Shown here: positions 36,308 to 44,808 of the stretch, in pieces
How the letters are laid out: each line of letters starts with the position of its first letter
Position numbering within the stretch: the stretch's first letter is position 1
Source: Helicobacter_D sp964464895
GTDB taxonomy: Bacteria; Campylobacterota; Campylobacteria; Campylobacterales; Helicobacteraceae
Direction: 5' to 3'
Assembly (NCBI GenBank): GCA_964464895.1
Contig: CAYXGY010000001.1
Span: 500,351-564,350 of the forward strand
DNA length: 64,000 bases
The notes under the pieces: model-generated
The model's database searches: none
What the model saw: only the letters and a program-made list of their open reading frames with translations
What the model was told of the DNA's origin: nothing
Translations under genes and position numbers: made by a program

Positions 36308-37330
36308 TTATTTTGTATTGAGTGTTTTCTCAATCAAATCTTTGCCAATCAAATCATAAAATTTAGGATAAATCGCAATCATCACATCTTGCCATTGTTT
36401 CTTTTGCGCTTCATCTAGCTCATAAATTGTCGTATTTGTCTTATCATCAGCTTTTAATTTATCTAGCAACATTTGCTCTTCTTTCGCGCTTTCCTCGCGT
36501 TCAAAAATCGTTGCTTCACGCATTGCAATAGAAAATTTTTCTTGCAAATCTTGTGGCAATTCTTTCCAAAACTTCTCACTTGCAACAACCAAATATCCTA
36601 GATAACCGTGATTTGAAATCGTAATAGAACTTTGAACTTCATAAAATTTAGAATTATAAAGATTGGAAAGCGGGTTTTCTGCTGCATCTACTACCCCTGT
36701 TTGGAGTGCAGAATAAACTTCACCAAAAGGCAAAACTTGTGGAATCGCCTTGACTGCTTTTGTTTGTTCTTCTAATACTTTAGAGCTCATAATTCTCATT
36801 TTTTGCCCCTCTGCATCACTTGGCTCTATGATAGGCTTTTTGTTTGTGCTGAATTGCTTAAATCCTGCGTCCCAATAATCAAGTGCGATATAGCCCTTGC
36901 TTGAAATAATATCCTTTAAAATCTTTCCTACTTCTCCGTCCATTACTTGATGTAAATGTTCAGTATCACGGAAGATGAAAGGAACGTCCCAAAGGTTAAA
37001 TTCTTTAGCAAAAGGTGTAAATTTTGAAAAACTAGGTGCTGCAAGTTGCACATTATTGCGTTTTAATTCTTGGAATACCTTATCATCATCTACAAGTTGC
37101 GCAGAAGGAAACACATGCACTTTAATTTTTCCATCTGTCAATTCCTCTACTCTTTTAGCGAATAAATCTGCTGCTCTCCCTTTAGGAGTATTTGCACTCA
37201 CGACATGCGCAAATTTTACTTTATAGACTTTATCAGAATCTTTAGCGGCGGCTTTTGTGTCCTTATCTTCTCCGCCACAACCCATTAATCCAAATACAGC
37301 TAACACTGAAACCAAAAGAATTTTTTTCAT
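36308..37330 (-). CDS. dctP: TRAP transporter solute-binding protein DctP (lipoprotein)
   Basis: The 340-aa binding protein brings dicarboxylates or related organic acids to DctQM. It has the DctP fold with FAHVVSANTPKGRAADLFAKRVEELT near the N-terminus, the substrate-carboxylate Arg in QKMRIMSSKV, and FGEVYSALQTGVVDAAENP. Its signal ends in a lipobox (LMGC, Cys near residue 18), so it is membrane-anchored rather than free. ATG 37330 is preferred (AGGAG 7 nt upstream) over a TTG at 37336. The ligand cannot be determined. Confidence 0.93.
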   Translation of the reverse strand: MKKILLVSVLAVFGLMGCGGEDKDTKAAAKDSDKVYKVKFAHVVSANTPKGRAADLFAKRVEELTDGKIKVHVFPSAQLVDDDKVFQELKRNNVQLAAPSFSKFTPFAKEFNLWDVPFIFRDTEHLHQVMDGEVGKILKDIISSKGYIALDYWDAGFKQFSTNKKPIIEPSDAEGQKMRIMSSKVLEEQTKAVKAIPQVLPFGEVYSALQTGVVDAAENPLSNLYNSKFYEVQSSITISNHGYLGYLVVASEKFWKELPQDLQEKFSIAMREATIFEREESAKEEQMLLDKLKADDKTNTTIYELDEAQKKQWQDVMIAIYPKFYDLIGKDLIEKTLNTK

Positions 37331-37494
37331 TTTCAATCTCCTGCTTTATGAAATTATCTGCTCAACTTTTGTGAGGCTTTAATTTTATAAAAGCTTCCTT
37401 AAAAGATGAATTATAAATCAAAAAACACCTTAGCGTATTCCAAATAAACCCCCAATCTTTTATATCAAAGATTACTTTTTGAAACACATTAAAT

Positions 37495-38013
37495 TTATTT
37501 GTAATTTTTAATTGCCTTATCCAAAATCTCTTTGGCTGCATTCAAATCTTTATACTCCTTGACTTTCACCCATTTATTTGGCTCTAATGTCTTATAAGTT
37601 TCAAAGAAATTTTTGATTCTATCCAATGTGATTTGTGGCAAATCCCCTAAGCTTTGGATTTTATCGTATCTTGGGTCTATTTTGCTAATAGGCACCGCAA
37701 TTAATTTCTCGTCCATTCCACTTTCATCTTCCATAATCAAAACACCAATCAAGCGCACTTTGATAACACTTCCTGCTTGTAATGGGTATTCGTTGAGCAC
37801 CAAGACATCTGCAGGGTCTCCATCATCACTTAGAGTATTAGGCACAAAGCCATAATTTGCTGGATAAAACATCGCACTATACATTACTCTATCCACCACA
37901 ACTGCGCCTGATTCTTTATCAATTTCATATTTGATATTAGAACCATAAGGAATCTCAATCACAACATTTAGTTTATTGGGATTCTCTCCCACACTGATTT
38001 TTGACACATTCAT
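37495..38013 (-). CDS. ppa: Inorganic pyrophosphatase
   Basis: Family I soluble pyrophosphatase (172 aa) hydrolysing PPi to phosphate with Mg. The signature DGDPADVLVL (about residues 63-72) contains catalytic Asp residues, with VVIEIPYGSNIKYEIDKESG and DRVMYSAMFYPANYGF before it. Behind AAGGA and a -10 box TATAAT (38035-38040). The 164 bp between ppa and dctP (37331-37494) hold only the dctP promoter region. Confidence 0.96.
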   Translation of the reverse strand: MNVSKISVGENPNKLNVVIEIPYGSNIKYEIDKESGAVVVDRVMYSAMFYPANYGFVPNTLSDDGDPADVLVLNEYPLQAGSVIKVRLIGVLIMEDESGMDEKLIAVPISKIDPRYDKIQSLGDLPQITLDRIKNFFETYKTLEPNKWVKVKEYKDLNAAKEILDKAIKNYK

Positions 38014-38103
38014 TTTCTATCCTTAAAAACTAAAATTATATTTATAGCAAAATCCCTTGTCTGCCAATAATAATTTATCAGCCTTAGAGATTCTTACCAT
38101 TGG

Positions 38104-38676
38104 TTAAATTTTGGACTTAATAAAGCCCTCCATTTCTGCGACAATTTCTTCAATCGTGCGTTCGCCGCTAATTTTTTTCAATACGCCTTTTTTGCCATAA
38201 AAATCCTGAATTTCTTTGAGAGGTGCTTGATAGACTTCCATACGATTATTAAACACTTCTACATTATCGTCCGCCCCCCTAGCGCGTCCAAGCACTCTAT
38301 CACAAGCGGTTTCCCTGCTTACCTCTACTTCAATAACACTGACAAGTTCAATGTCTTTTTTGTCTTTTAAAATCTTATCAAATTCCAACATTTGCTCTAC
38401 ACTGCGGGGATAACCATCAATGAGCACAATGTCTTTACGCGCATTTGCAATCGCATCTATAATGGTTTTGACGACTATTTCAAGAGGTACAAGATTTCCT
38501 TTGCTTGTATAGCTATCAATCAGCTTTCCAAGTTCGCTTCCACTCGCCACCTCCGCACGCAATAATTCCCCCGTGGAATAATGCACGATACTTTCGGCAT
38601 TATTTTTGCTAATAATCTCTGCGTCAGTCGTTTTGCCACTGCCAGGTGCTCCAATAACCAAAAATAACTTTTTCAT
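38104..38676 (-). CDS. adk: Adenylate kinase
   Basis: Short-type adenylate kinase (190 aa, no zinc LID insert) interconverting AMP, ATP and ADP. Walker A is GAPGSGKTTDAE (about residues 9-20), followed by STGELLRAEVASGSELG, VLIDGYPRSVEQM (AMP binding) and VSRETACDRVLGRARGADDN. ATG 38676 with AAGGAG 6 nt upstream is preferred over GTG one codon before. It starts 11 nt after the aspS stop, so it is cotranscribed. Confidence 0.95.
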   Translation of the reverse strand: MKKLFLVIGAPGSGKTTDAEIISKNNAESIVHYSTGELLRAEVASGSELGKLIDSYTSKGNLVPLEIVVKTIIDAIANARKDIVLIDGYPRSVEQMLEFDKILKDKKDIELVSVIEVEVSRETACDRVLGRARGADDNVEVFNNRMEVYQAPLKEIQDFYGKKGVLKKISGERTIEEIVAEMEGFIKSKI

Positions 38677-38687
38677 CACTGTCTCCT

Positions 38688-40439
38688 TTATCGTTTGGTT
38701 TCTCTCACTTTGATATGCAATTCTCTTAGCTGCTCTTCACTCGCTGCACTTGGAGCATCTGTGAGCGGACAAGTTGCCTTTTGAGTTTTAGGAAATGCAA
38801 TCACATCACGGATAGAATTTGCCTTACAAAGCAACATTATAATGCGGTCTAGTCCAAATGCAAGCCCTCCGTGTGGCGGCGCGCCAAATTGCAATGCCTC
38901 AAGCAAGAAACTAAATTTATTTTTTGCCTCTTGTTCGCTAATGCCAAGCAGTTTAAACACGCGGCTTTGAATCTCCTCTTTATGAATTCTAATGCTTCCA
39001 CCGCCAATCTCAAATCCATTCAATACGACATCATAAGCAACAGAACTAATTTCCTCAATATCCTCTACATCTAAATCTTTGGGCATTGTAAAAGGGTGAT
39101 GCAAGGCAGAGATACTACCATCTTCATTGCGTTCAAACATTGGGAAATCCACAACCCACAAGAACCTATACGCATTCTCATCAATCAATCCCATATCTTG
39201 AGCCACTTTCTGACGCAAGCGTCCCATATAATCCCACACGATTTTTTTTGCTCCTGCACCAAAAAACACAACATCACCGACTTTTGCCCCCACACGTTCT
39301 ATTAGAGTTTTGAGATTCGCCTCACTCAAGAATTTGACAAGAGGACCTTTTGCTCCCTCTTCCTTGATTTGAATATATGCCAAGCCTTTTGCACCAAATT
39401 TTCGGACAAACTCCTCCGCTTCACCCAAAGTTTTGCGTGTAAAAAACGCATCGCCCTTTGAGACACAGAGTGCTTTAATGCGATTATTCTTAGAATCCTT
39501 AGCAATATTTGCAAAAATATCATTACTAGATTCTACAAACAAATCCGCCACCTCTACTAAGGGCAATCCAAAGCGCAAATCTGGTTTATCACTCCCATAA
39601 GACTCCATTACTTCTTTATAAGTATAATGTTCAAAAGGAGTTTTTATCGTGATTCCACAAGCCCCAAAAATCGCTTTGAGTGTCGCTTCTGCAGCTGCCA
39701 TTACATCTTCTTGAGTACAGAAACTCATCTCCACATCAATTTGTGTAAATTCCGGCTGCCTATCAAGTCTCAAATCCTCGTCTCTAAAGCATTTAGCAAT
39801 TTGAAAATATCTATCAAATCCGCTAATCATTAAGAGCTGCTTAAATAATTGTGGGCTCTGCGGCAAGGCATAGAATTCTCCGTGATGCACGCGACTTGGC
39901 ACGAGATAATCCCGCGCCCCCTCTGGAGTCGCTTTCGTTAAAATTGGTGTTTCAACTTCTAAAAAACCTAAGCCACTAAGCGTATTGCGCACCGCTTGCG
40001 CGACTTTGCTACGAGTGATAAAAATCTCTTGTAAGCGTGGATTGCGCAAATCCAAATAACGATATTTTAAACGCACATCTTCGCCCACACTCTCATCACC
40101 CACGGCAATAGGAGGAGTTAAACTTTTGTTTTCAATTTTTAAGGATTCTACTAGCACCTCAATTTTGCCTGTTTTTAGCTTGGGATTCTCTAATCCTTTG
40201 CCTCTTGCGCGCACCTTTCCCTTGGCAACTAAAACATACTCATCACGCACTTCACTTGCGATTTTATGCGCCTCTCCACTATCCTTTGGGTCTAACACGA
40301 GTTGCACAAGCCCACTACGGTCGCGTAAATCAATAAAAATAATTCCCCCATGGTCGCGGTAAGTATTACACCAACCACATAAACTCACCGCTTCTCCAAT
40401 ATTTTGCTCCCCTAAATCTGCGCAATAATGGCTTCTCAT
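38688..40439 (-). CDS. aspS: Aspartyl-tRNA synthetase
   Basis: Class IIb synthetase of 583 aa with an OB-fold anticodon domain (about 1-105), catalytic domain motif 2 (FRDEDLRLDRQPEFTQIDVEMSF, about 218), the bacterial GAD insertion (about 290-400) and motif 3 GLAFGLDRIIMLL (about 525). Helicobacter enzymes of this type are usually non-discriminating, also charging tRNA-Asn for later amidation. ATG 40439 has AGGAG 8 nt upstream and yields the normal start MRSHYCADLGE; a longer frame to 40484 is unlikely. Confidence 0.96.
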   Translation of the reverse strand: MRSHYCADLGEQNIGEAVSLCGWCNTYRDHGGIIFIDLRDRSGLVQLVLDPKDSGEAHKIASEVRDEYVLVAKGKVRARGKGLENPKLKTGKIEVLVESLKIENKSLTPPIAVGDESVGEDVRLKYRYLDLRNPRLQEIFITRSKVAQAVRNTLSGLGFLEVETPILTKATPEGARDYLVPSRVHHGEFYALPQSPQLFKQLLMISGFDRYFQIAKCFRDEDLRLDRQPEFTQIDVEMSFCTQEDVMAAAEATLKAIFGACGITIKTPFEHYTYKEVMESYGSDKPDLRFGLPLVEVADLFVESSNDIFANIAKDSKNNRIKALCVSKGDAFFTRKTLGEAEEFVRKFGAKGLAYIQIKEEGAKGPLVKFLSEANLKTLIERVGAKVGDVVFFGAGAKKIVWDYMGRLRQKVAQDMGLIDENAYRFLWVVDFPMFERNEDGSISALHHPFTMPKDLDVEDIEEISSVAYDVVLNGFEIGGGSIRIHKEEIQSRVFKLLGISEQEAKNKFSFLLEALQFGAPPHGGLAFGLDRIIMLLCKANSIRDVIAFPKTQKATCPLTDAPSAASEEQLRELHIKVRETKR

Positions 40440-40474
40440 GGTTTTCACTCCTAAAATTAACGAAATAATCCGTG

Positions 40475-40480
40475 ATTGTA
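40475..40480 (-). promoter_or_regulatory. Probable -10 box of aspS
   Basis: TACAAT on the minus strand in TTGATACAATCACGG, about 36 nt before the aspS ATG. It probably starts the aspS-adk transcript. Confidence 0.45.
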
Positions 40481-40524
40481 TCAAAAAAATAATAAAAGTT
40501 ACAATGGAATCTTTTTGTCCTTGT

Positions 40525-40550
40525 GAGAATCACTTGGCGAGAATCACTTG
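40525..40550. repeat. Two direct 12-bp repeats
   Basis: GAGAATCACTTG occurs at 40525-40536 and again at 40539-40550, 14 bp apart. No gene covers it. Confidence 0.6.
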
Positions 40551-40563
40551 CGATTCGTGGCGC

Positions 40564-40606
40564 GCATTGCATAAGCAATTACCCACACTTGCAAATCTGT
40601 AATGTT
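40564..40606. repeat. Flanking repeat R1, left of the autotransporter
   Basis: Contains GCATTGCATAAGC (40564-40576) and ACTTGCAAATCTGTAATGTT (40587-40606). Both recur in the same orientation right of the autotransporter gene at 43991-44027, the longer one with one mismatch in 20. I see no open reading frame in it. Confidence 0.6.
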
Positions 40607-40627
40607 GCAATTACAAGAGTATGGGCA

Positions 40628-40662
40628 CAAGATTATAGATTGCTTCGCTACGCTCGTAATCG
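40628..40662. repeat. Dispersed repeat R2, left copy
   Basis: CAAGATTATAGATTGCTTCG begins the element; the GATTATAGATTGCTT core is repeated at 28061 and, inverted with changes, at 44081-44100. It ends in a short GC-richer stretch (CGCTACGCTCG). Confidence 0.5.
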
Positions 40663-40731
40663 CTCAAAACACAAATTCGACTCAAATTTCCAAATTTTTA
40701 CAATTTTTTGCTTCTAAGCTTCTAAATTTAA

Positions 40732-40877
40732 TTGACTTTTAAGGGGNNNNNNNNNNAAAAAAGCAAAAAAAGAAGGTAAACCAAAAAAAAAACATATAGC
40801 TACCCCCGGGGGAAGGGAAAGAAAAAAAGATGGCAAGGAAAAAAACCGGGATTTTAGGGGGGGGGGGGGGGTATGAT
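40732..40877 (+). promoter_or_regulatory. Autotransporter promoter with poly-G tract
   Basis: A 15-G tract (40857-40871) runs directly into a -10 box TATGAT (40872-40877), about 35 bp before the autotransporter ATG. To the left, TTGACT (40732-40737) is followed by TTTAA and GGGG, and then the assembly gap. If both G runs are the same tract, the promoter is TTGACT-TTTAA-G(n)-TATGAT, with the normal 17-bp spacing at n = 12. Slippage in such tracts changes promoter spacing and is a known phase-variation mechanism in epsilonproteobacteria and Neisseria. The true tract length cannot be read here. Confidence 0.55.
40747..40756. other. Assembly gap (10 N) with doubtful right flank
   Basis: Ten unspecified bases. 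The flank 40757-40856 is almost pure A and G with C and G homopolymers, unlike the surrounding sequence, and looks like low-quality read sequence near a homopolymer rather than native DNA. Confidence 0.85.
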
Positions 40878-40912
40878 TCTGGCTTAAATTTATTTTAAAA
40901 TAAGGAGTCGGA

Positions 40913-43810
40913 ATGACAAAACTTTCTATCATTGCAAGTCGCGCACTTGTGGGATTTGGTATAGCGACATTAGTCAGTGCTAATGCAGCTACCATTGAAG
41001 TAACAGATAAAATAGACGAAGGCAAAACTAATCTATCCAACTTAGAGGTAGGAACAGATGTAGAGCCTGCCAAAACACCACAAGGCACGGGACTATTTAA
41101 GCAAAGGGGCAATGCTTGGACTTATAGCAACAAAACAGTAACCGCTGGCAAAGTCGCAGCAGTAGGCAAAGACGACACTATCAATCTTAGGCTAAGCGAA
41201 GAATACGCTGGCACTTTCACCGATAGCGTATTTGAAGATGTAGAGAATTTTGAACAACTCATCAATAGCTTCTCTAATAATACTAATTCCTTTACTATGT
41301 TGCTACCCACAGATGAAACGACAAAAAAGAGTGGTGCAACACTTAATATTACAAATGAAGCCACTATGGGCTTGAATCTTACAAACTACCATTTAAAAGC
41401 AAAAACCATAGATGTTAAAGATACTAATCTATTCTCTACGCACGGTGAATCACTCGTAGAAGTAGATGGTGTAGCGGGCACAGATAAGTTAAAAATAAGC
41501 ACCACCAATGGCGGCAGCATAAATATGTCTAGTCCACTAGACGTGATAAACAATGCAGATAAAGTGGGTATGGTTTGGCTAAGTGGTAGTGGCTCATTAC
41601 GCGTTACAGGAGACTTTGAAACAGATAAAGCACTTTATATATTTGCTAATGCTAACGCGGCAAATAAAATCAAAGTAGATGGCACAGCGAAACTTTCAAC
41701 TAACGATGGTTTCTTGTTTGCCTCTACTAATGGTGTTGAGGGATTGGTTCTAAAAAACCACGAAATCCTAAGTGCAAATGCGATTTATGGTGTTAGTGCT
41801 GGAGACCAACCTGCACAATTTTCCACTTCAAACTATGCAGCAGTGCTTGTTTCTAAGCCAACAAACGTACTAGGCGGTATGAGTAAGGAGCTTGAACAAC
41901 AACCAATCATTAAAGATGTCAGCGATAAGGCTCTCAATCGTAACGACCAGTTGGTGAATTTTGCTTATATGGCAGAAAACACAACAACAGGACAAGCCCT
42001 CAATGGATTCTACACAAGCGCGGATGGCAAAAAGCTATTAGTCAGCAGTGAGCTAATCCGCAATTCAGATGGAGTCGCAAACGCAAACAACCTAGGAAAA
42101 ACACTAGCAAATGCGGCAAGTGAATTAGAGGATTACAAAACTAGCCTTGCGGGCTCAACTCGAGTAGTTGTAAGTGGCAAAATCATAGAGGGTAAAATAA
42201 GTGATGCAGGTAGCGTGCTTAAAGAAATCTATGATGAGAGAGACACACAAGTAACAAATGTGGGCGGAACTCTCTCAATAGCTGCCATAGAGGCAGACCG
42301 CAACAGAGAGGATAGACAAGTCATCACTGAATTTATCAAAACCAAACAAGATGCAGTAAAACTTGCACAAACCGCTTATAATGAAGCAAAGGCAGCCCTT
42401 GACGCAGACCCAACCAACGCCACTAAAGCAGCGGCTCTAGCTTTTGCGGATAGCAATTTAACGTCTGCAAGAACCGATTTAGCTACTGCACAAGATTATT
42501 TGACTACATTTGATAAAGATGTTGCATTAATCCGTGAGGGTAAATCCCTATGGGCAAAAGCAGATGCAATTAAACAAAACTATGATGACATAACAAACAA
42601 CCAAGCATACTACTTTAAATGGGGCAAAAATTCTAGTGGGGAATATAACACAGGCAAACTAAACAAAGCTGGAATTAGAAAAATGATAGAAAATGTAGAT
42701 GTGGGCTCTCATAGAGGATTGGCAGTAAATATCTATGATTCCTTGCAAGAATCAAACTTAAGCGAAGGTTTGCGCACTACATTTGACCCTGCATTTGGAA
42801 ATCTTGCTAGCCTCAAAACAGCTTCTAATGATATTCACGACACAGGACGTTCTGCAACAAACTTCGCAAACTCTGTGAATACTGCTATTAATGTTTCTAA
42901 CGAAATGGCATTAGGAGATAGAATCGCAAAGGCAAACAACCCATATAACCAAAAATTAGCAGCTGTAGGTACTGACGCTTATAATGATTTTTATCATAGA
43001 ACCGATGGAAGTGTTTGGGTCAATGCCTTTGGCGGAACAAATATCGTAGATGGAGAAAGTGGTGGAATCTATGGAATCTCGCTTGGAGCAGACAAACAAG
43101 TAACAGATTCTGCACTCATTGGTATGTATTTCACTTATGCCGATTCAGATTTGAAAGACAAATCACTCAAACAAGAATCCGACAACTTCCAATTAGGTAT
43201 CTATTCAAACATCAAGCTTAATCCTGAATGGGAACTCAACCTTAGAGCCTATGGACAACTCGGACAAACAGACCAATACTCTAGTCTTTTGGGCGAAACT
43301 TACACTAGTGATTTTGACAAAAAATTCTTTGGCTTTAGCGGAAGTATCGGCAGAATCGTAGAGTTTGAAAATAGTTTATTCCTCAAGCCTTTCGCAGGAT
43401 TAAATTACTATTATGCAAATACTCCAAGCTATACTGAAAAGGGTGGAAATCTTCCAAGAGAAGTAGATGAAAGCACAAACAACTCTGTTAGCCTTGATGT
43501 AGGTTTAGAAGTAAGAAAATACTTCAACGAAACTTCTTATGTCTTTGTAACGCCAAAGATTGAACAATATTTGATGAACAACGGAGATGATTATGTTTCA
43601 TCTTTTAGCGGTTCTCCTATTGACTTCAGCGTTTCTGCAAGTGATAAACTCAAAACCTATGGACAATTAATCGTAGGTGGGAGCTTTGGTGTAACAGACA
43701 GCTTGAATGTTGAATTAGGACTCGGCGCAAAACAAATTTTAACAAACAAAGTAGATGACAAGAATGAAACTTATTTAAGCGGAAACTTAGGGCTTAAATA
43801 TAAATTCTAA
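40913..43810 (+). CDS. Type V autotransporter outer-membrane protein
   Basis: The 965-aa protein has a Sec signal (residues 1-25, ending VSANA), a large Asn/Thr/Gly-rich passenger of beta-helix character (about 26-430), a helical coiled-coil-like stretch (about 440-540, with TKQDAVKLAQTAYNEAKAAL), and a C-terminal autotransporter beta-barrel (about 695-965, beginning HRTDGSVWVNAFGGTN and ending LGLKYKF with terminal Phe). It is exported and displayed on the surface; the passenger's activity (adhesin, cytotoxin) cannot be told. The ATG has AAGGAG 5 nt upstream. The gene stands alone between dispersed repeats and behind a poly-G promoter, suggesting variable expression. Confidence 0.9.
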   Translation: MTKLSIIASRALVGFGIATLVSANAATIEVTDKIDEGKTNLSNLEVGTDVEPAKTPQGTGLFKQRGNAWTYSNKTVTAGKVAAVGKDDTINLRLSEEYAGTFTDSVFEDVENFEQLINSFSNNTNSFTMLLPTDETTKKSGATLNITNEATMGLNLTNYHLKAKTIDVKDTNLFSTHGESLVEVDGVAGTDKLKISTTNGGSINMSSPLDVINNADKVGMVWLSGSGSLRVTGDFETDKALYIFANANAANKIKVDGTAKLSTNDGFLFASTNGVEGLVLKNHEILSANAIYGVSAGDQPAQFSTSNYAAVLVSKPTNVLGGMSKELEQQPIIKDVSDKALNRNDQLVNFAYMAENTTTGQALNGFYTSADGKKLLVSSELIRNSDGVANANNLGKTLANAASELEDYKTSLAGSTRVVVSGKIIEGKISDAGSVLKEIYDERDTQVTNVGGTLSIAAIEADRNREDRQVITEFIKTKQDAVKLAQTAYNEAKAALDADPTNATKAAALAFADSNLTSARTDLATAQDYLTTFDKDVALIREGKSLWAKADAIKQNYDDITNNQAYYFKWGKNSSGEYNTGKLNKAGIRKMIENVDVGSHRGLAVNIYDSLQESNLSEGLRTTFDPAFGNLASLKTASNDIHDTGRSATNFANSVNTAINVSNEMALGDRIAKANNPYNQKLAAVGTDAYNDFYHRTDGSVWVNAFGGTNIVDGESGGIYGISLGADKQVTDSALIGMYFTYADSDLKDKSLKQESDNFQLGIYSNIKLNPEWELNLRAYGQLGQTDQYSSLLGETYTSDFDKKFFGFSGSIGRIVEFENSLFLKPFAGLNYYYANTPSYTEKGGNLPREVDESTNNSVSLDVGLEVRKYFNETSYVFVTPKIEQYLMNNGDDYVSSFSGSPIDFSVSASDKLKTYGQLIVGGSFGVTDSLNVELGLGAKQILTNKVDDKNETYLSGNLGLKYKF

Positions 43811-43837
43811 TTCTATAAACAAGGTAGGGAGTAAGAT

Positions 43838-43894
43838 GAGGCTCACCTAAGTAACTTAGAGCTTGGGTGTAGATTCTAATCCTACATTAGCCTC
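43838..43894. other. Possible structured RNA or attenuator, three nested stems
   Basis: Just after the autotransporter stop, 57 nt can form a three-way structure. The closing stem is GAGGCT/AGCCTC (43838-43843, 43889-43894). Hairpin CTAAG-TAA-CTTAG lies at 43847-43859 and hairpin TGTAG/CTACA at 43868-43872 and 43882-43886. An alternative stem TAGCCT/AGGCTA just downstream would compete with the closing stem. The rest of 43811-44321 (511 bp) holds only dispersed repeats and the perR promoter. Confidence 0.4.
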
Positions 43895-43990
43895 TCTAGG
43901 CTAGACTTCCCCTAAGATTGTATTTTAATCTCCTTTTGGCATATAAAACTGCTCACATTCTTGCACTTGCAAGCGTGTGTAGCATTCATG

Positions 43991-44027
43991 GCATATTGCA
44001 TAAGCTTACTTGTAAATCTGTAATGTT
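43991..44027. repeat. Flanking repeat R1, right of the autotransporter
   Basis: GCATATTGCATAAGC (43991-44005) and ACTTGTAAATCTGTAATGTT (44008-44027) match the left copy at 40564-40606 in the same orientation, but with a shorter interior. Confidence 0.6.
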
Positions 44028-44080
44028 ATCTATCTGTGATTCTGTTTTCTCGTCATCACAAGAAAACTTGAAAAATTTTC

Positions 44081-44100
44081 GTAACAATCTATAATCTTGC
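44081..44100. repeat. Dispersed repeat R2, inverted right copy
   Basis: On the minus strand this reads GCAAGATTATAGATTGTTAC, matching the R2 element at 40628 in opposite orientation. Confidence 0.5.
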
Positions 44101-44229
44101 ACTCCAAGTCAATCAAATATTGGAATCGCAAAATAAAACCAATAGCGAGACTTTAGATTATTACTTCATTATTCGTTTGACTCACTCCTTGCAAGGACAA
44201 AATAGTGAATTTTAAGTTATGCAAGATTC

Positions 44230-44251
44230 TATAATATTATTTATTAATAAT
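44230..44251 (+). promoter_or_regulatory. perR promoter with AT-rich palindrome
   Basis: A -10 box TATAAT (44230-44235) abuts an inverted repeat ATTATT-TATT-AATAAT (44236-44251), placing the palindrome at the transcription start, where a Fur/PerR protein would block its own gene. The leader would be about 80 nt. A second weak -10 nearer the gene is possible. Confidence 0.4.
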
Positions 44252-44321
44252 TTTTCTTGATAAATAAAAATAATTTTTGTAAAATTATAGAAAATCATCA
44301 TTAATATTAGGAATCTCTAAA

Positions 44322-44729
44322 ATGTTTGAAAAAATTTTAAAAGACAATCATCTAAAAATCACCCCCCAACGTCTAGCAATTTTGAAAGAAATCCAAAAAT
44401 TTGGGCACATTAGCATTGATGAAATCTACGAAAATATCAAAGAAAGTAATCCTTCTATGTCGCTCGCTACAATCTATAAAAATCTTGCTTCAATGCAAGA
44501 AGCTAGAATCATTGATGAAGTCAAATTGCCCAATCAAAAACAACGTTATGAGCTTGTAAAAAAACCGCATCTTCATCTTGTTTGCGAAAAGTGTGGAAAA
44601 ATTACAGATATGGAGGGGGGTGCTTCTATGGAATCGCTCAAACACTCTTGTGCGAATGCTTCCTCTTACCAAATCAAAGAAGTCTCTGTTGCTCTCATTG
44701 GAATCTGTCCGCAATGCCAAGCAAGATAA
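44322..44729 (+). CDS. perR: Fur-family regulator, PerR-like
   Basis: The 135-aa protein has an N-terminal winged helix (about residues 1-80: LKITPQRLAILKEIQKFGHISIDEIYENI, SLATIYKNL) and a metal-binding dimerisation domain with PHLHLVCEKCG and a C-terminal CPQC, forming the structural zinc site. It lacks the HHDH motif of Fur and has the PHLHLVC form of PerR, so a peroxide sensor is more likely than an iron sensor. AGGA lies 9 nt before the ATG. It is monocistronic. The palindrome at its promoter suggests autoregulation. Confidence 0.82.
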   Translation: MFEKILKDNHLKITPQRLAILKEIQKFGHISIDEIYENIKESNPSMSLATIYKNLASMQEARIIDEVKLPNQKQRYELVKKPHLHLVCEKCGKITDMEGGASMESLKHSCANASSYQIKEVSVALIGICPQCQAR

Positions 44730-44808
44730 TGATATTTTTCATTTTTAGTTTGCAAGACGATTCCAAAGGAAACTTAAAGTAGTTGCTTTGTAGAAAGCTA
44801 CTTATGCC

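Noticed and set aside
43838..43894. tRNA or tRNA-Sec gene in the three-stem structure
   Set aside because: The T-loop lacks GTTCRANNC, there is no CCA end and no usable anticodon arm on either strand.
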